Assembly (NCBI RefSeq): GCF_017104715.1
Contig: NZ_JAAGPI010000015.1
Coordinates: 1-64,000 of the forward strand
DNA: 64,000 nt
Source: Burkholderia sp. Ac-20365
GTDB taxonomy: Bacteria; Pseudomonadota; Gammaproteobacteria; Burkholderiales; Burkholderiaceae
Direction of reading: 5' to 3'
The notes beneath the pieces were generated by a model. It searched no databases. It had not been told where the DNA came from and saw nothing but the letters and a program-made list of their open reading frames with translations. Within the stretch, counting starts at the first letter, position 1, and every line of letters begins with the position of its first letter. Shown piece after piece: positions 16,418 through 25,727 of this stretch. Made by a program: the position numbers and the translations under genes.

Positions 16418-17695
16418 ATGACCCGTTCTAATAGTCCGCGCCCCGGTCAGGGCGCGCGGAAGAGCAACAAAGATTATAGCCCAAGCGCCGACCCCGCCGA
16501 CGCATCTGCAGGTGACCCGGCCCCGGAAACCGTCAACGACGATCTCGTCGACGACACCTCGGCTGCGCCATCGTCATCTGCCGCTGAGCCAGTCCAGGCG
16601 CGGCGCGCGGACGAAACCCCGCGGGTCGTCACGGTGCCGCCCGAGCTCGCCGGCGACCGTCTCGACAAGGTTCTTGCCAAAGTCTTTCCGGAGTTTTCAC
16701 GCAGCCGGCTGCAGAGCTGGATCGAGGCGCAGCGCGTGCGAGTCGATGGGCAGCCGGCGAAGATCCGTCAGCCCGTGCCGCTTGGCGCGTCGATCGAACT
16801 CGTGCCCGATCTGCTGCCCGAGCAGCTCGCGTTCACGCCGGAACCCGTGCCGCTCGATATCGTCTATGAAGACGATACGCTCGTGGTGATCAACAAGCCG
16901 GCGGGCCTCGTCGTGCATCCCGCCGCGGGCAACTGGAGCGGCACGGTGCTCAACGGCCTGCTGCATCGCTATGGCGAAGCGGCTGCGGGTCTGCCGCGCG
17001 CGGGCATCGTGCATCGGCTGGACAAGGAAACGTCGGGGCTGATGGTTGTCGCGCGTACGCTCGAAGCGCAAACGGATCTCGTGCGCCAGCTTCAGGCGCG
17101 CACCGTGAAGCGCCGCTATCTCGCGCTCGTCTGGGGCAACATGCCGGAAGAAGGCACGATCGACGCGCCGATCGGCCGCGATCCGCGCGAGCGCACCCGC
17201 ATGGCCGTGGTGAAGGGCGCGTCGGGCAAGCCGTCACGCACGCACTTCCGGCGGATCGATTCGACGATCTGGGAGCGACAGCCCGTGTCGGCGATCCACT
17301 GCGATCTGGAAACGGGGCGCACGCATCAGATTCGCGTGCATTGTGCACATATCGGTCATCCGCTGCTGGGCGATCCGGTGTATGGGCGCGCGCGTGGCAA
17401 GCGCTCCGTGGCGCCGCTGCCGGGCGGCTTCGCGCGCCAGGCGCTGCATGCATGGCGGCTCGCGCTGGTTCACCCGCAGACTGGGCGCACGATGCAATGG
17501 CGCGCCGACTTGCCTGAGGACATCGCTGAACTGTCCGAAGCACTGGGTCTTGGCCGCGAGCACGAAGACGCGTACGACGAAGACTACGACGAATACGATG
17601 ACTTCGACGATAACGAAGCCGCGCTCGAATCCGGCTACGACGAAGAAGACGATATCGATGACGACGCATCCTATGACGAGGACGATCGCGCATGA
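16418..17695 (+). CDS. rluD: 23S rRNA pseudouridine synthase RluD with acidic tail
   Basis: RluD makes pseudouridines 1911, 1915 and 1917 in helix 69 of 23S rRNA. An N-terminal ~70-residue disordered extension is followed by an S4 RNA-binding domain (DRLDKVLAKVFPEFSRSRLQ) and the catalytic domain with the essential Asp in HRLDKETSGLMVVAR. The protein is 425 residues, about 100 longer than E. coli RluD (326). The extra length comes from the N-terminal tail and a striking Asp/Glu/Tyr-rich C-terminal tail of about 45 residues (from about 17560 on). The stop overlaps the pgeF ATG by four bases. Confidence 0.95.
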   Translation: MTRSNSPRPGQGARKSNKDYSPSADPADASAGDPAPETVNDDLVDDTSAAPSSSAAEPVQARRADETPRVVTVPPELAGDRLDKVLAKVFPEFSRSRLQSWIEAQRVRVDGQPAKIRQPVPLGASIELVPDLLPEQLAFTPEPVPLDIVYEDDTLVVINKPAGLVVHPAAGNWSGTVLNGLLHRYGEAAAGLPRAGIVHRLDKETSGLMVVARTLEAQTDLVRQLQARTVKRRYLALVWGNMPEEGTIDAPIGRDPRERTRMAVVKGASGKPSRTHFRRIDSTIWERQPVSAIHCDLETGRTHQIRVHCAHIGHPLLGDPVYGRARGKRSVAPLPGGFARQALHAWRLALVHPQTGRTMQWRADLPEDIAELSEALGLGREHEDAYDEDYDEYDDFDDNEAALESGYDEEDDIDDDASYDEDDRA

Positions 17696-18543
17696 CGCTG
17701 CCTGCATTGAGCCCTGAGCTGAGCCTCAACGATGTGCTGCGCCCCGAGTGGTCCGTGTCGCCGCGCGTGCACGCGCTCGTTACGACGCGCAACGGCGGCG
17801 TGAGCCTGCCGCCGTTCGGCACATGGCGCGATGGCGTCGATGGGCCGGGTGGGCTGAATCTCGGCAGGAAGTCGGGCGACGAGCCCGAGCATGTCGAGGC
17901 CAACCGCGCACGGCTGATGAAGCTGACGGCGCACGACGAAGCCGCCTGGCTCTCGCAGGTTCATGGCGCAACCGTCGTCAATGCCGACGATGTACTGGCC
18001 GCTGCGCGACGTGGCGAGCCGCTCTTGCCAGCCGACGCTAGCGTGACCGACCGGACGGGCACGGTATGCGTGGTGATGATCGCCGATTGCATGCCCGTTC
18101 TGCTGTGCGACCCGCAAGGCCGGGCCGTGGGTGCCGCGCATGCGGGCTGGCGAGGCCTGGCATCGGGTGTCGTCGAAAACACGGCGCAGCGTGTTGCGTC
18201 GCTCGCGGGCACTGACATGTCAGTGTTGCATGCCTATCTGGGCCCGTGCATCGGTCCGCAGGCATTCGAGGTCGGACCAGACGTGCGTGACGCCTTCATG
18301 AAGGGTGTCGGCGGCGCACAACGCGATGAGGTCGCCAGCGCCTTTGTCGAGCATCCGCAGAACGCCGGCAAGTACCTCGCGGATCTGGCTCAACTCGCGC
18401 GTTTGCGTCTTGCGCAGATCGGCGTGACGAACGTGGTTGGCGGCGATCATTGCACGTTCACCGAACGCGAGCGTTTTTACTCATATCGGCGTGATCGGGA
18501 GACGGGCCGGATGGCCGCGCTGATCTGGCTCGAAGACCACTGA
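17692..18543 (+). CDS. pgeF: Multicopper-oxidase-like laccase-domain protein PgeF (YfiH)
   Basis: This 283-residue protein is in the YfiH/PgeF family, reported to hydrolyse misincorporated amino acids in peptidoglycan precursors and, in other members, to act on purine nucleosides. The zinc site residues lie in QVHGATVV, HAGWRGLASGVVENT and GPCIGPQAFEVGPDV. It overlaps rluD by ATGA, the same rluD-pgeF pairing as in E. coli, so they are co-transcribed. A hairpin terminator lies about 160 bp downstream. Confidence 0.93.
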   Translation: MTLPALSPELSLNDVLRPEWSVSPRVHALVTTRNGGVSLPPFGTWRDGVDGPGGLNLGRKSGDEPEHVEANRARLMKLTAHDEAAWLSQVHGATVVNADDVLAAARRGEPLLPADASVTDRTGTVCVVMIADCMPVLLCDPQGRAVGAAHAGWRGLASGVVENTAQRVASLAGTDMSVLHAYLGPCIGPQAFEVGPDVRDAFMKGVGGAQRDEVASAFVEHPQNAGKYLADLAQLARLRLAQIGVTNVVGGDHCTFTERERFYSYRRDRETGRMAALIWLEDH

Positions 18544-18624
18544 CCCAGGCCCGTAAGTGCCGCTGCGCAAAGGCAATTTGCTGCGCGTGACATGATCTCA
18601 AATGGACTCTTAAGCGGTCTTATG

Positions 18625-18740
18625 TTGCACTGCATAAACATAAGAAGACCTACGCGGTTGCGCAGTGCATAAGCTTTCCACGCCTTGTGCAATGACCCAG
18701 ACGAGCCCGTTATAGCGGGCTCGTTTTGCATTGCACAGCA
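18625..18740 (+). promoter_or_regulatory. Cluster of TGC-rich motifs upstream of phaC (possible PhaR sites)
   Basis: Within the 425-bp gap before phaC there are four related motifs: TTGCACTGCA at 18625, TTGCGCAGTGCA at 18658, TTGTGCAATGA at 18685 and TTTTGCATTGCACAGCA at 18724. The first also lies inside a hairpin (CTTATGTT with AACATAAG). TGC-rich sequences are known targets of PhaR in other PHB producers, so autoregulation by the PhaR encoded at 23409 is inferred. A TTGACA at 18833-18838 is a possible -35 for phaC, with no good -10. Confidence 0.4.
18701..18727 (+). terminator. Intrinsic terminator downstream of pgeF
   Basis: A stem-loop with arms CGAGCCCG and CGGGCTCG and a short loop is followed by TTTT. 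It would end the rluD-pgeF transcript before the phaC promoter region. Confidence 0.75.
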
Positions 18741-18968
18741 CGATCGTACTTCCGTCGATGAACGCATTTGATATACATCGGGAAAACGATGATGAAAAAA
18801 TTATCGCACTGCGGCAAAATCGGGAACAAGCATTGACATGCCTTGCGATGGGGCGCAAGAATGTTCTCCACTGGGCAAGGGCGTAACGCGGTCGCGATCC
18901 ACTCGCGCCTCCCGCGCGAGTACCTGCCTCTCAACCCGTCCGCGAGGACTTTTCGGTTAAAAGCAGGC

Positions 18969-20954
18969 ATGGCGGCATCTCAAACTTCCTCGACTTCTTC
19001 TCGCACGGACACCTCATCGGACCGCACGCAGCAGCAAGCGAATGCGGCAGGGGTGCAACAATGGTTCGATGCCTGGATGAACGCATGGCGTTCGCTAGGC
19101 GCACCGGCTGCAGCAAGCGGCAATCCTTTTAGTGTTCCGCCCATGCCCGACTTCGCGAAAGCGGCGACGGCGCAGGCCGGCTCGCTGCCGTTTGCGAATC
19201 CCTTCTTCGAACAACTGGCCAAACAGTTTGCGCAAACGCAAGCTCAACCCAATGGTCAGTCTGAAGGGCAGCCGTTCAACGCATTCTTCGGGCAAGCCTT
19301 CAATCCTCAGTTTGCGCAACAGTTCACGCAGCAGCTCGCCGGGCTAAAGATGCCGAGCGCATCGATTCCGTCGACCCGCCTTCAGCAGTTGCAGTCCGAC
19401 TATTCGCGCGAAGCGATGCAGTTGCTGCAACAGGCAACGCAGGCAGCGTCGGGCATCGAACTCAAGGACCGGCGCTTCAGTTCGGATGCGTGGAAGACGA
19501 CGCCCGTCTACACGTACACGGCTGCGTGGTATTTGCTGAACGCGCGTTATCTGCAGGAACTGGTCGATGCCATCGAAACCGACCAGAAGACCCGCGAACG
19601 CATCCGCTTCGCCGTGCAGCAATGGACGGCGGCCGCCTCGCCGAGCAACTTCTTCGCGCTGAATCCCGAAGCGCAAAAGACGCTGCTCGAAAGCAATGGC
19701 GAGAGCCTGCGCCAAGGCGTGATGAATCTGCTCGCCGACATGCAGCGCGGCAAGATCTCGCAGACGGACGAATCGCGTTTCGGCGTCGGCAAGAATCTCG
19801 CGATGACGGAAGGCTCCGTCGTGTTCGAAAACCCGTTGATGCAGCTGATCCAGTACAAGCCGCGCACGGCCACCGTGCACGAGCGGCCGCTGCTGATCGT
19901 GCCGCCTTGCATCAACAAGTACTACATCCTCGATCTTCAGCCGGAGAACTCGCTGGTTGCGCACGCGCTCGAGTCAGGTCACCAGGTGTTCCTGATTTCG
20001 TGGCGTAGCGCGGATCAGTCGATCGCCGACAAGTCGTGGGACGACTATATCGGCGACGGCGTGCTGGCCGCGATCGAAACGACGCGCAAGATCAGCGGGC
20101 GCGAGCAGATCAATACGCTGGGCTTCTGTATCGGCGGCACGCTGCTCGCAACGGCGCTGTCCGTAGCCGCGGCGCGCGGCGAGCATCCTGCGGCGTCGAT
20201 GACGCTGCTCACGGCCATGCTCGACTTCGGCGACACGGGCGTGCTCGACATCTTCGTCGACGAAGCCCATGTGCAGATGCGCGAGCAGACCATCGGCGGC
20301 AAGAACGGCACGCCGCCTGGCCTGATGCGCGGCCTCGAGTTCGCCAACACGTTCTCGTTCCTGCGTCCGAACGATCTCGTGTGGAACTACGTCGTCGACA
20401 ACTACCTGAAGGGCCGCACGCCGATGCCGTTCGATCTGCTGTACTGGAACAGCGATTCGACGAGCCTGCCCGGTCCGATGTACTGCTGGTATCTGCGCAA
20501 CACGTACCTCGAGAACAAGCTGCGCGAACCGGGCGCGTTGACTACGTGCGGCGAGAAGGTGGACCTGTCGCGTATCGACGTGCCGACGTTCATTTACGGT
20601 TCGCGCGAAGATCACATCGTGCCGTGGGAAACGGCCTATGCGTCGGTGCCGTTGCTGACGGGCCCGCGCAAGTTCGTGCTCGGCGCGTCGGGCCATATTG
20701 CCGGCGTGATCAATCCGCCGGCGAAGAAGAAACGCAGTTACTGGTCGGTGGCGGGCGAAGACAAGACGCTGCCAGAAACGCCCGACGAATGGCTCGAGAG
20801 CGCAACGGAAACGCCCGGCAGCTGGTGGCCCGAATGGACGAGCTGGCTCGACCAGTTCGGCGGCAAGAAGGTGAAGCCGGCTGCACAGGCCGGCTCGGCG
20901 GAATTCCCGGTGATCGAGCCGGCGCCTGGCCGCTACGTGCAGGAACGCGAATAG
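18969..20954 (+). CDS. phaC: Class I poly(R)-hydroxyalkanoic acid synthase PhaC
   Basis: PhaC polymerises (R)-3-hydroxybutyryl-CoA into PHB at the granule surface. The lipase-like box GFCIGGT contains the catalytic Cys387; the partner Asp and His are in SREDHIVPW and SGHIAGVINPP. The ATG at 18969 gives 661 residues, slightly longer than the ~590 of Cupriavidus PhaC, through a Gln/Ala-rich N-terminal ~80 residues. The frame opens further upstream (18843), but that part lacks family features. It is followed by phaA, phaB and phaR, the standard Burkholderia order. Confidence 0.96.
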   Translation: MAASQTSSTSSRTDTSSDRTQQQANAAGVQQWFDAWMNAWRSLGAPAAASGNPFSVPPMPDFAKAATAQAGSLPFANPFFEQLAKQFAQTQAQPNGQSEGQPFNAFFGQAFNPQFAQQFTQQLAGLKMPSASIPSTRLQQLQSDYSREAMQLLQQATQAASGIELKDRRFSSDAWKTTPVYTYTAAWYLLNARYLQELVDAIETDQKTRERIRFAVQQWTAAASPSNFFALNPEAQKTLLESNGESLRQGVMNLLADMQRGKISQTDESRFGVGKNLAMTEGSVVFENPLMQLIQYKPRTATVHERPLLIVPPCINKYYILDLQPENSLVAHALESGHQVFLISWRSADQSIADKSWDDYIGDGVLAAIETTRKISGREQINTLGFCIGGTLLATALSVAAARGEHPAASMTLLTAMLDFGDTGVLDIFVDEAHVQMREQTIGGKNGTPPGLMRGLEFANTFSFLRPNDLVWNYVVDNYLKGRTPMPFDLLYWNSDSTSLPGPMYCWYLRNTYLENKLREPGALTTCGEKVDLSRIDVPTFIYGSREDHIVPWETAYASVPLLTGPRKFVLGASGHIAGVINPPAKKKRSYWSVAGEDKTLPETPDEWLESATETPGSWWPEWTSWLDQFGGKKVKPAAQAGSAEFPVIEPAPGRYVQERE

Positions 20955-21165
20955 TTAGCCAATGAGCGGAAAGTGATCGTTCGGGAGCCGAAACATTGGC
21001 GAGCGGTTGCCGTCGAAGGGCAATGAGCGACCGCCGTCCACCGCATAACGAGTGATGACGGATGGAGTGAGACAGACGCTGTACCGCATTAACGCTGACT
21101 TGACCGGATTAACAACTTGACGGGCTACTGTGGAGCATGTCGCCGCAGCCCCAAAGGAAACGCAA

Positions 21166-22347
21166 ATGACTGACGTAGTGATCGTATCGGCAGCCCGTAC
21201 GGCTGTCGGCAAATTCGGTGGGTCGCTGGCCAAGATTGCTGCACCTGAGCTGGGCGCTACGGTGATCCGCGCCGTGCTGGAACGTTCGGGCGTGAAGCCC
21301 GAGCAGGTGAGCGAAGTCATCATGGGTCAGGTGCTGGCGGCAGGCTCGGGCCAGAACCCGGCACGCCAGTCGCTGATCAAGGCAGGCCTGCCGATGGCCG
21401 TGCCCGGCATGACCATCAACAAGGTGTGCGGCTCGGGCCTGAAGGCCGTGATGCTGGCTGCCAACGCGATCATCGCGGGCGACGCCGACATCGTCATCGC
21501 GGGTGGCCAGGAAAACATGAGCGCCGCGCCGCACGTGCTGCCGGGCTCGCGCGACGGCTTCCGCATGGGCGATGCCAAGCTGATCGACACGATGATCGTC
21601 GACGGCCTGTGGGACGTGTACAACCAGTACCACATGGGCGTGACGGCTGAGAACGTCGCGAAGGAATACGGCATCACGCGCGAAGACCAGGACAAGTTCG
21701 CCGCGCTTTCGCAGAATAAGGCGGAAGCCGCACAGAAGGCCGGTCGCTTCGATGATGAAATCGTGCCGATCCAGATTCCGCAACGCAAGGGCGATCCGCT
21801 GTCGTTTGCCACCGATGAATTCGTGCGCCACGGTGTCACGGCTGAATCGCTGGCGGGTCTGAAGCCGGCCTTCTCGAAGGAAGGCACGGTGACGGCGGCC
21901 AACGCTTCCGGTCTGAACGACGGTGCGGCGGCCGTGGTCGTGATGTCGGCGAAGAAGGCTGAAGCGCTCGGTCTCACGCCGCTCGCGCGCATCAAGGCGT
22001 ATGCAAATGCGGGCGTCGATCCGAAGGTGATGGGAATGGGCCCGGTGCCGGCATCGCGCCGGTGTCTGGAGCGCGCCGGCTGGAGCGTGAACGATCTCGA
22101 CCTGATGGAAATCAACGAGGCGTTCGCCGCGCAGGCGCTGGCCGTGCACAAGCAGATGGGCTGGGATCAGTCGAAGATCAACGTGAACGGCGGCGCGATC
22201 GCAATCGGCCACCCGATCGGCGCATCCGGCTGCCGTATTCTCGTGACGCTGCTGCACGAAATGCAGAAGCGCGACGCGAAGAAGGGTCTGGCGTCGCTGT
22301 GTATCGGCGGCGGCATGGGCGTGGCGCTCGCGCTCGAGCGTCCGTAA
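21166..22347 (+). CDS. phaA: Acetyl-CoA C-acetyltransferase PhaA
   Basis: PhaA condenses two acetyl-CoA to acetoacetyl-CoA, the first PHB step. All three catalytic residues are present at the family positions: Cys88 (KVCGSGLKAV), His349 (GHPIGASG) and Cys379 (LCIGGGMG). The protein is 393 residues, identical in length to Cupriavidus PhaA. The ATG at 21166 follows AAAGGA at 21153-21158. The 211-bp gap after phaC shows no clear terminator, so co-transcription is likely. Confidence 0.97.
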   Translation: MTDVVIVSAARTAVGKFGGSLAKIAAPELGATVIRAVLERSGVKPEQVSEVIMGQVLAAGSGQNPARQSLIKAGLPMAVPGMTINKVCGSGLKAVMLAANAIIAGDADIVIAGGQENMSAAPHVLPGSRDGFRMGDAKLIDTMIVDGLWDVYNQYHMGVTAENVAKEYGITREDQDKFAALSQNKAEAAQKAGRFDDEIVPIQIPQRKGDPLSFATDEFVRHGVTAESLAGLKPAFSKEGTVTAANASGLNDGAAAVVVMSAKKAEALGLTPLARIKAYANAGVDPKVMGMGPVPASRRCLERAGWSVNDLDLMEINEAFAAQALAVHKQMGWDQSKINVNGGAIAIGHPIGASGCRILVTLLHEMQKRDAKKGLASLCIGGGMGVALALERP

Positions 22348-22519
22348 GCGGGCGTTTCACAAGGAGGCCGCCACGCGAGCGGGCGTCGCCGAGGGCGACG
22401 TTTCGCGTGGCGCGGTTCGATGCTTTTCGCACGGTGGATCGCGCGCCAGGCGCATCGGACATTGGAAGGCGAAGCACGAGGCGGCTGGCGTCTCGTAAAA
22501 CGATAATGGAGTGTGTTTT

Positions 22520-23260
22520 ATGTCACAACGAATTGCGTACGTAACGGGCGGCATGGGTGGCATCGGCACGAGCATTTGCCAGCGTCTTCTCAAGGATGGC
22601 TTCAAGGTGATCGCGGGCTGCGGCCCGAATTCGCCGCGCCGCGTGAAGTGGCTCGAAGACCAGAAAGCGCTGGGCTTCGACTTCGTGGCGTCGGAAGGCA
22701 ACGTGGGCGACTGGGAGTCGACCAAGGCCGCGTTCGACAAGGTCAAGGCCGAGTGCGGCGAGATCGACGTGCTGGTCAACAATGCGGGCATCACGCGCGA
22801 CGTCGTGTTCCGCAAGATGACGCACGAAGACTGGACGGCCGTGATCGACACGAACCTGACCAGCCTTTTCAACGTGACGAAGCAGGTGATCGACGGGATG
22901 GTCGAGCGTGGCTGGGGCCGCGTGATCAATATTTCGTCGGTGAACGGCCAGAAAGGCCAGTTCGGTCAAACGAACTATTCGACCGCGAAGGCGGGGATCC
23001 ACGGTTTCACGATGGCGCTCGCGCAGGAAGTGGCCACCAAAGGCGTGACGGTCAATACCGTGTCGCCGGGCTACATCGGCACGGACATGGTGAAATCGAT
23101 CCGCGCCGACGTGCTGGAAAAGATCGTCGCGACGATTCCGGTGCGCCGTCTCGGCACGCCGGATGAAATCGGGTCGATCGTTGCATGGCTGGCGTCGGAT
23201 GAGTCGGGCTTCTCGACGGGGGCTGACTTCTCGCTGAACGGCGGCCTGCATATGGGCTGA
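22520..23260 (+). CDS. phaB: Acetoacetyl-CoA reductase PhaB
   Basis: PhaB is the NADPH-dependent short-chain reductase that turns acetoacetyl-CoA into (R)-3-hydroxybutyryl-CoA for PhaC. It has the cofactor loop GGMGGIGTS, NNAGITRD, and the catalytic Ser-Tyr-Lys in ISSVNGQKGQFGQTNYSTAKAG. The 246-residue length equals that of the Cupriavidus enzyme. The start at 22520 follows GGAG at 22508-22511. Confidence 0.97.
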   Translation: MSQRIAYVTGGMGGIGTSICQRLLKDGFKVIAGCGPNSPRRVKWLEDQKALGFDFVASEGNVGDWESTKAAFDKVKAECGEIDVLVNNAGITRDVVFRKMTHEDWTAVIDTNLTSLFNVTKQVIDGMVERGWGRVINISSVNGQKGQFGQTNYSTAKAGIHGFTMALAQEVATKGVTVNTVSPGYIGTDMVKSIRADVLEKIVATIPVRRLGTPDEIGSIVAWLASDESGFSTGADFSLNGGLHMG

Positions 23261-23408
23261 TCCGTGGACGTCCTGGTTCGTGGTGGCTTGAACGAAGCAG
23301 GACGTTGCATGGTTCAGATGTTTCTGGCGGCGTCTTGTACGCGCAGCGTTTTGCTGTGCGTTCGACAGGACGCCGTTTCTGCGCTTCATTCGCGCTCAAA
23401 GGCGTTAC

Positions 23409-23987
23409 ATGACCACTACTACAAAGAAAACAGCCGAACGACTCATTAAGAAATATCCGAACCGTCGACTGTACGATACAGAGACCAGCACTTACATCAC
23501 GTTGACTGATGTGAAGCAGCTCGTGCTGGATCAGGAGGATTTCAAGGTCATCGATGCCAAGAGCAACGAAGACCTGACGCGCAGCATCCTGCTTCAGATC
23601 ATTCTCGAAGAAGAAAGCGGCGGCCTGCCGATGTTCTCTTCGATCATGCTGTCGCAGATCATCCGTTTTTACGGACACGCGATGCAGGGCATGATGGGCA
23701 CGTACCTGGAAAAGAACATCCAGGCGTTCATCGATATCCAGAACAAGCTTGCCGATCAGTCGAAGGGCCTGTACGAGGGCAAGTCGATGAATCCGGAAGT
23801 CTGGTCGCAGTTCATGAACATGCAAGCCCCGATGATGCAGGGGATGATGACGAGCTATATCGAGCAGTCGAAGAACATGTTCGTGCAGATGCAGGAGCAG
23901 ATGCAGAACCAGGCGAAGACGATGTTCAGCACGTTCCCGTTTACGCAGCCTGCGCCGCAGGGGAATCCGGAACCGGAGAAGAAGTAG
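23409..23987 (+). CDS. phaR: PHA synthesis repressor PhaR
   Basis: PhaR (192 residues) binds DNA and PHB and represses phasin genes and its own gene until granules form. The N-terminal DNA-binding domain is unmistakable (IKKYPNRRLYDTETSTYITL, KQLVLDQEDFKVIDAKSNEDLT). A Met/Gln-rich C-terminal part (MNMQAPMMQGMMTSYIEQSK) likely contacts polymer. It closes the pha cluster. No phasin gene is present in the window. Confidence 0.96.
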   Translation: MTTTTKKTAERLIKKYPNRRLYDTETSTYITLTDVKQLVLDQEDFKVIDAKSNEDLTRSILLQIILEEESGGLPMFSSIMLSQIIRFYGHAMQGMMGTYLEKNIQAFIDIQNKLADQSKGLYEGKSMNPEVWSQFMNMQAPMMQGMMTSYIEQSKNMFVQMQEQMQNQAKTMFSTFPFTQPAPQGNPEPEKK

Positions 23988-24030
23988 GGGCGATTGCCGT
24001 CTCCGAAGCCTGCCTGCTGTTTCCACAGGG

Positions 24031-24055
24031 TCTGCCCGATAGCGAGTCGGGCAGA
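24031..24055 (+). terminator. Hairpin downstream of phaR
   Basis: A 9-bp perfect stem (TCTGCCCGA with TCGGGCAGA, loop TAGCGAG) lies about 45 bp after the phaR stop. The T-tract is weak, so it may be a terminator or a transcript-protecting hairpin. Confidence 0.6.
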
Positions 24056-24141
24056 CTGCGGTTTCCATGCACTCCCGCAAACCCTCTCCATAGCCTGTGC
24101 GTGCCGGTCTCGCGTTCAAACCTGGTCCAGCTCACCCACGG

Positions 24142-24147
24142 TATAAT
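24142..24147 (+). promoter_or_regulatory. Candidate -10 (TATAAT) upstream of rimO
   Basis: A consensus TATAAT occurs in the 345-bp gap between phaR and rimO, 186 bp before the rimO start. A TTCAAA about 21 bp upstream is only a weak -35. Apart from this and the hairpin at 24031, nothing else is seen in the gap. Confidence 0.4.
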
Positions 24148-24332
24148 CCCAGGTTGCTTGCGCAGGGCCCAACCGTATCCCACAAGATCCACATGGCCCC
24201 ATTTCGCGACGGCCCTCGCCACGAGAAAGCCGCCGCACGGTGCACCCACGTTTGCCGCGATTCCGGCGTTTGGGCTGCACGCCCAAGCCCTCGTTTATCG
24301 CGTCACTCATCGCTCTCGCCGGACCATTCTCT

Positions 24333-25724
24333 ATGTCGCAGACTTCGACCCCCGCCGCGCCGACCGCTTCGATTCCGAAGGTTGGCTTCGTTTCACTCGG
24401 ATGCCCCAAAGCGCTCGTCGACTCCGAACAGATCATCACGCAGCTGCGTGCGGAGGGTTACCAGATCTCCGGCACCTATGACGGCGCGGATCTTGTGGTC
24501 GTCAACACCTGCGGCTTCATCGACGAAGCCGTGCAGGAAAGCCTCGATGCCATCGGCGAAGCGCTGAACGAGAACGGCAAGGTGATCGTCACCGGCTGCC
24601 TCGGCGCGAAACAGAGCGCGAGCGGCTCGAACCTGATCGAAGAAGTGCATCCGAAGGTGCTAGCCGTCACCGGCCCGCACGCCGTAGGCGAAGTGATGCA
24701 GGCCGTGCACAGCCATCTGCCGAAGCCGCACGATCCGTTCGTCGATCTCGTGCCCGCCGCCGGCGTCAAGCTGACGCCACGTCACTATGCATATCTGAAG
24801 ATTTCCGAAGGCTGCAATCACCGCTGTACGTTCTGCATCATCCCGTCGATGCGCGGCGACCTGGTGTCGCGTCCCGTCGCCGAAGTGATGCTCGAAGCGG
24901 AAAACCTGTTCAAGTCGGGCGTGAAGGAACTGCTGGTGATCTCGCAGGACACGAGCGCTTACGGCGTCGACGTCAAATACCGCACAGGTTTCTGGAACGG
25001 CAAGCCGATCAAGACGCGCATGACGGACCTCGTCGGCGCGCTCGGCGAACTCGCCGCGCAGTATGGCGCCTGGGTGCGTCTGCATTACGTCTACCCGTAT
25101 CCGAGTGTCGACGAAGTGATTCCGATGATGGCGGAAGGCCCGCTCAAGGGTCACGTGCTGCCGTATCTCGACGTGCCGTTCCAGCACGCGCATCCCGAAG
25201 TGCTCAAGCGCATGAAGCGCCCCGCGAACGCCGAGAAGGTGATGGAACGCGTGCGCGCCTGGCGCGAGATCTGCCCGGATCTGACCATCCGCAGCACGTT
25301 TATCGCGGGCTTCCCCGGCGAGACGGAAGAGCAGTTCGAAACGCTGCTCGACTTTATCCGCGAGGCGGAACTGGACCGCGTCGGTTGCTTCGCGTATTCG
25401 CCTGTCGAAGGTGCGACGGCCAATGAACTCGACGGCGCGCTGCCCGACGAAGTGCGCGAGGAACGCCGCGCGCGCTTCATGGAAGTGGCCGAAGAAGTGT
25501 CGGCGAAGCGCATCGCGCGCAAGGTCGGCAAGACGCTGAAGGTTTTGGTCGACGAAATCAATCCGGATGGCGGCATTGGCCGGACGGCTGCGGATGCGCC
25601 GGAAATCGACGGCGTAGTCTACATTGCGCCCACGACGAAGGCGTCGAAGCGTTATAAGGTTGGCGATTTCGTGTCGGTGAAGATCACGGGCGCCGACGGC
25701 CACGATCTGTGGGGCGAGGTCTAA
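24333..25724 (+). CDS. rimO: Ribosomal protein S12 methylthiotransferase RimO
   Basis: RimO adds a methylthio group to the conserved Asp of ribosomal protein S12, using radical SAM chemistry. It has the N-terminal UPF0004 domain (VGFVSLGCPKALVDSEQII), the radical-SAM cluster motif CNHRCTFC and a C-terminal TRAM domain (LKVLVDEIN). At 463 residues from the ATG at 24333 it matches other Burkholderia RimO. The upstream open frame to 24240 is not family-like. The sugar kinase starts 3 bp after its stop. Confidence 0.96.
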   Translation: MSQTSTPAAPTASIPKVGFVSLGCPKALVDSEQIITQLRAEGYQISGTYDGADLVVVNTCGFIDEAVQESLDAIGEALNENGKVIVTGCLGAKQSASGSNLIEEVHPKVLAVTGPHAVGEVMQAVHSHLPKPHDPFVDLVPAAGVKLTPRHYAYLKISEGCNHRCTFCIIPSMRGDLVSRPVAEVMLEAENLFKSGVKELLVISQDTSAYGVDVKYRTGFWNGKPIKTRMTDLVGALGELAAQYGAWVRLHYVYPYPSVDEVIPMMAEGPLKGHVLPYLDVPFQHAHPEVLKRMKRPANAEKVMERVRAWREICPDLTIRSTFIAGFPGETEEQFETLLDFIREAELDRVGCFAYSPVEGATANELDGALPDEVREERRARFMEVAEEVSAKRIARKVGKTLKVLVDEINPDGGIGRTAADAPEIDGVVYIAPTTKASKRYKVGDFVSVKITGADGHDLWGEV

Positions 25725-25727
25725 GCG

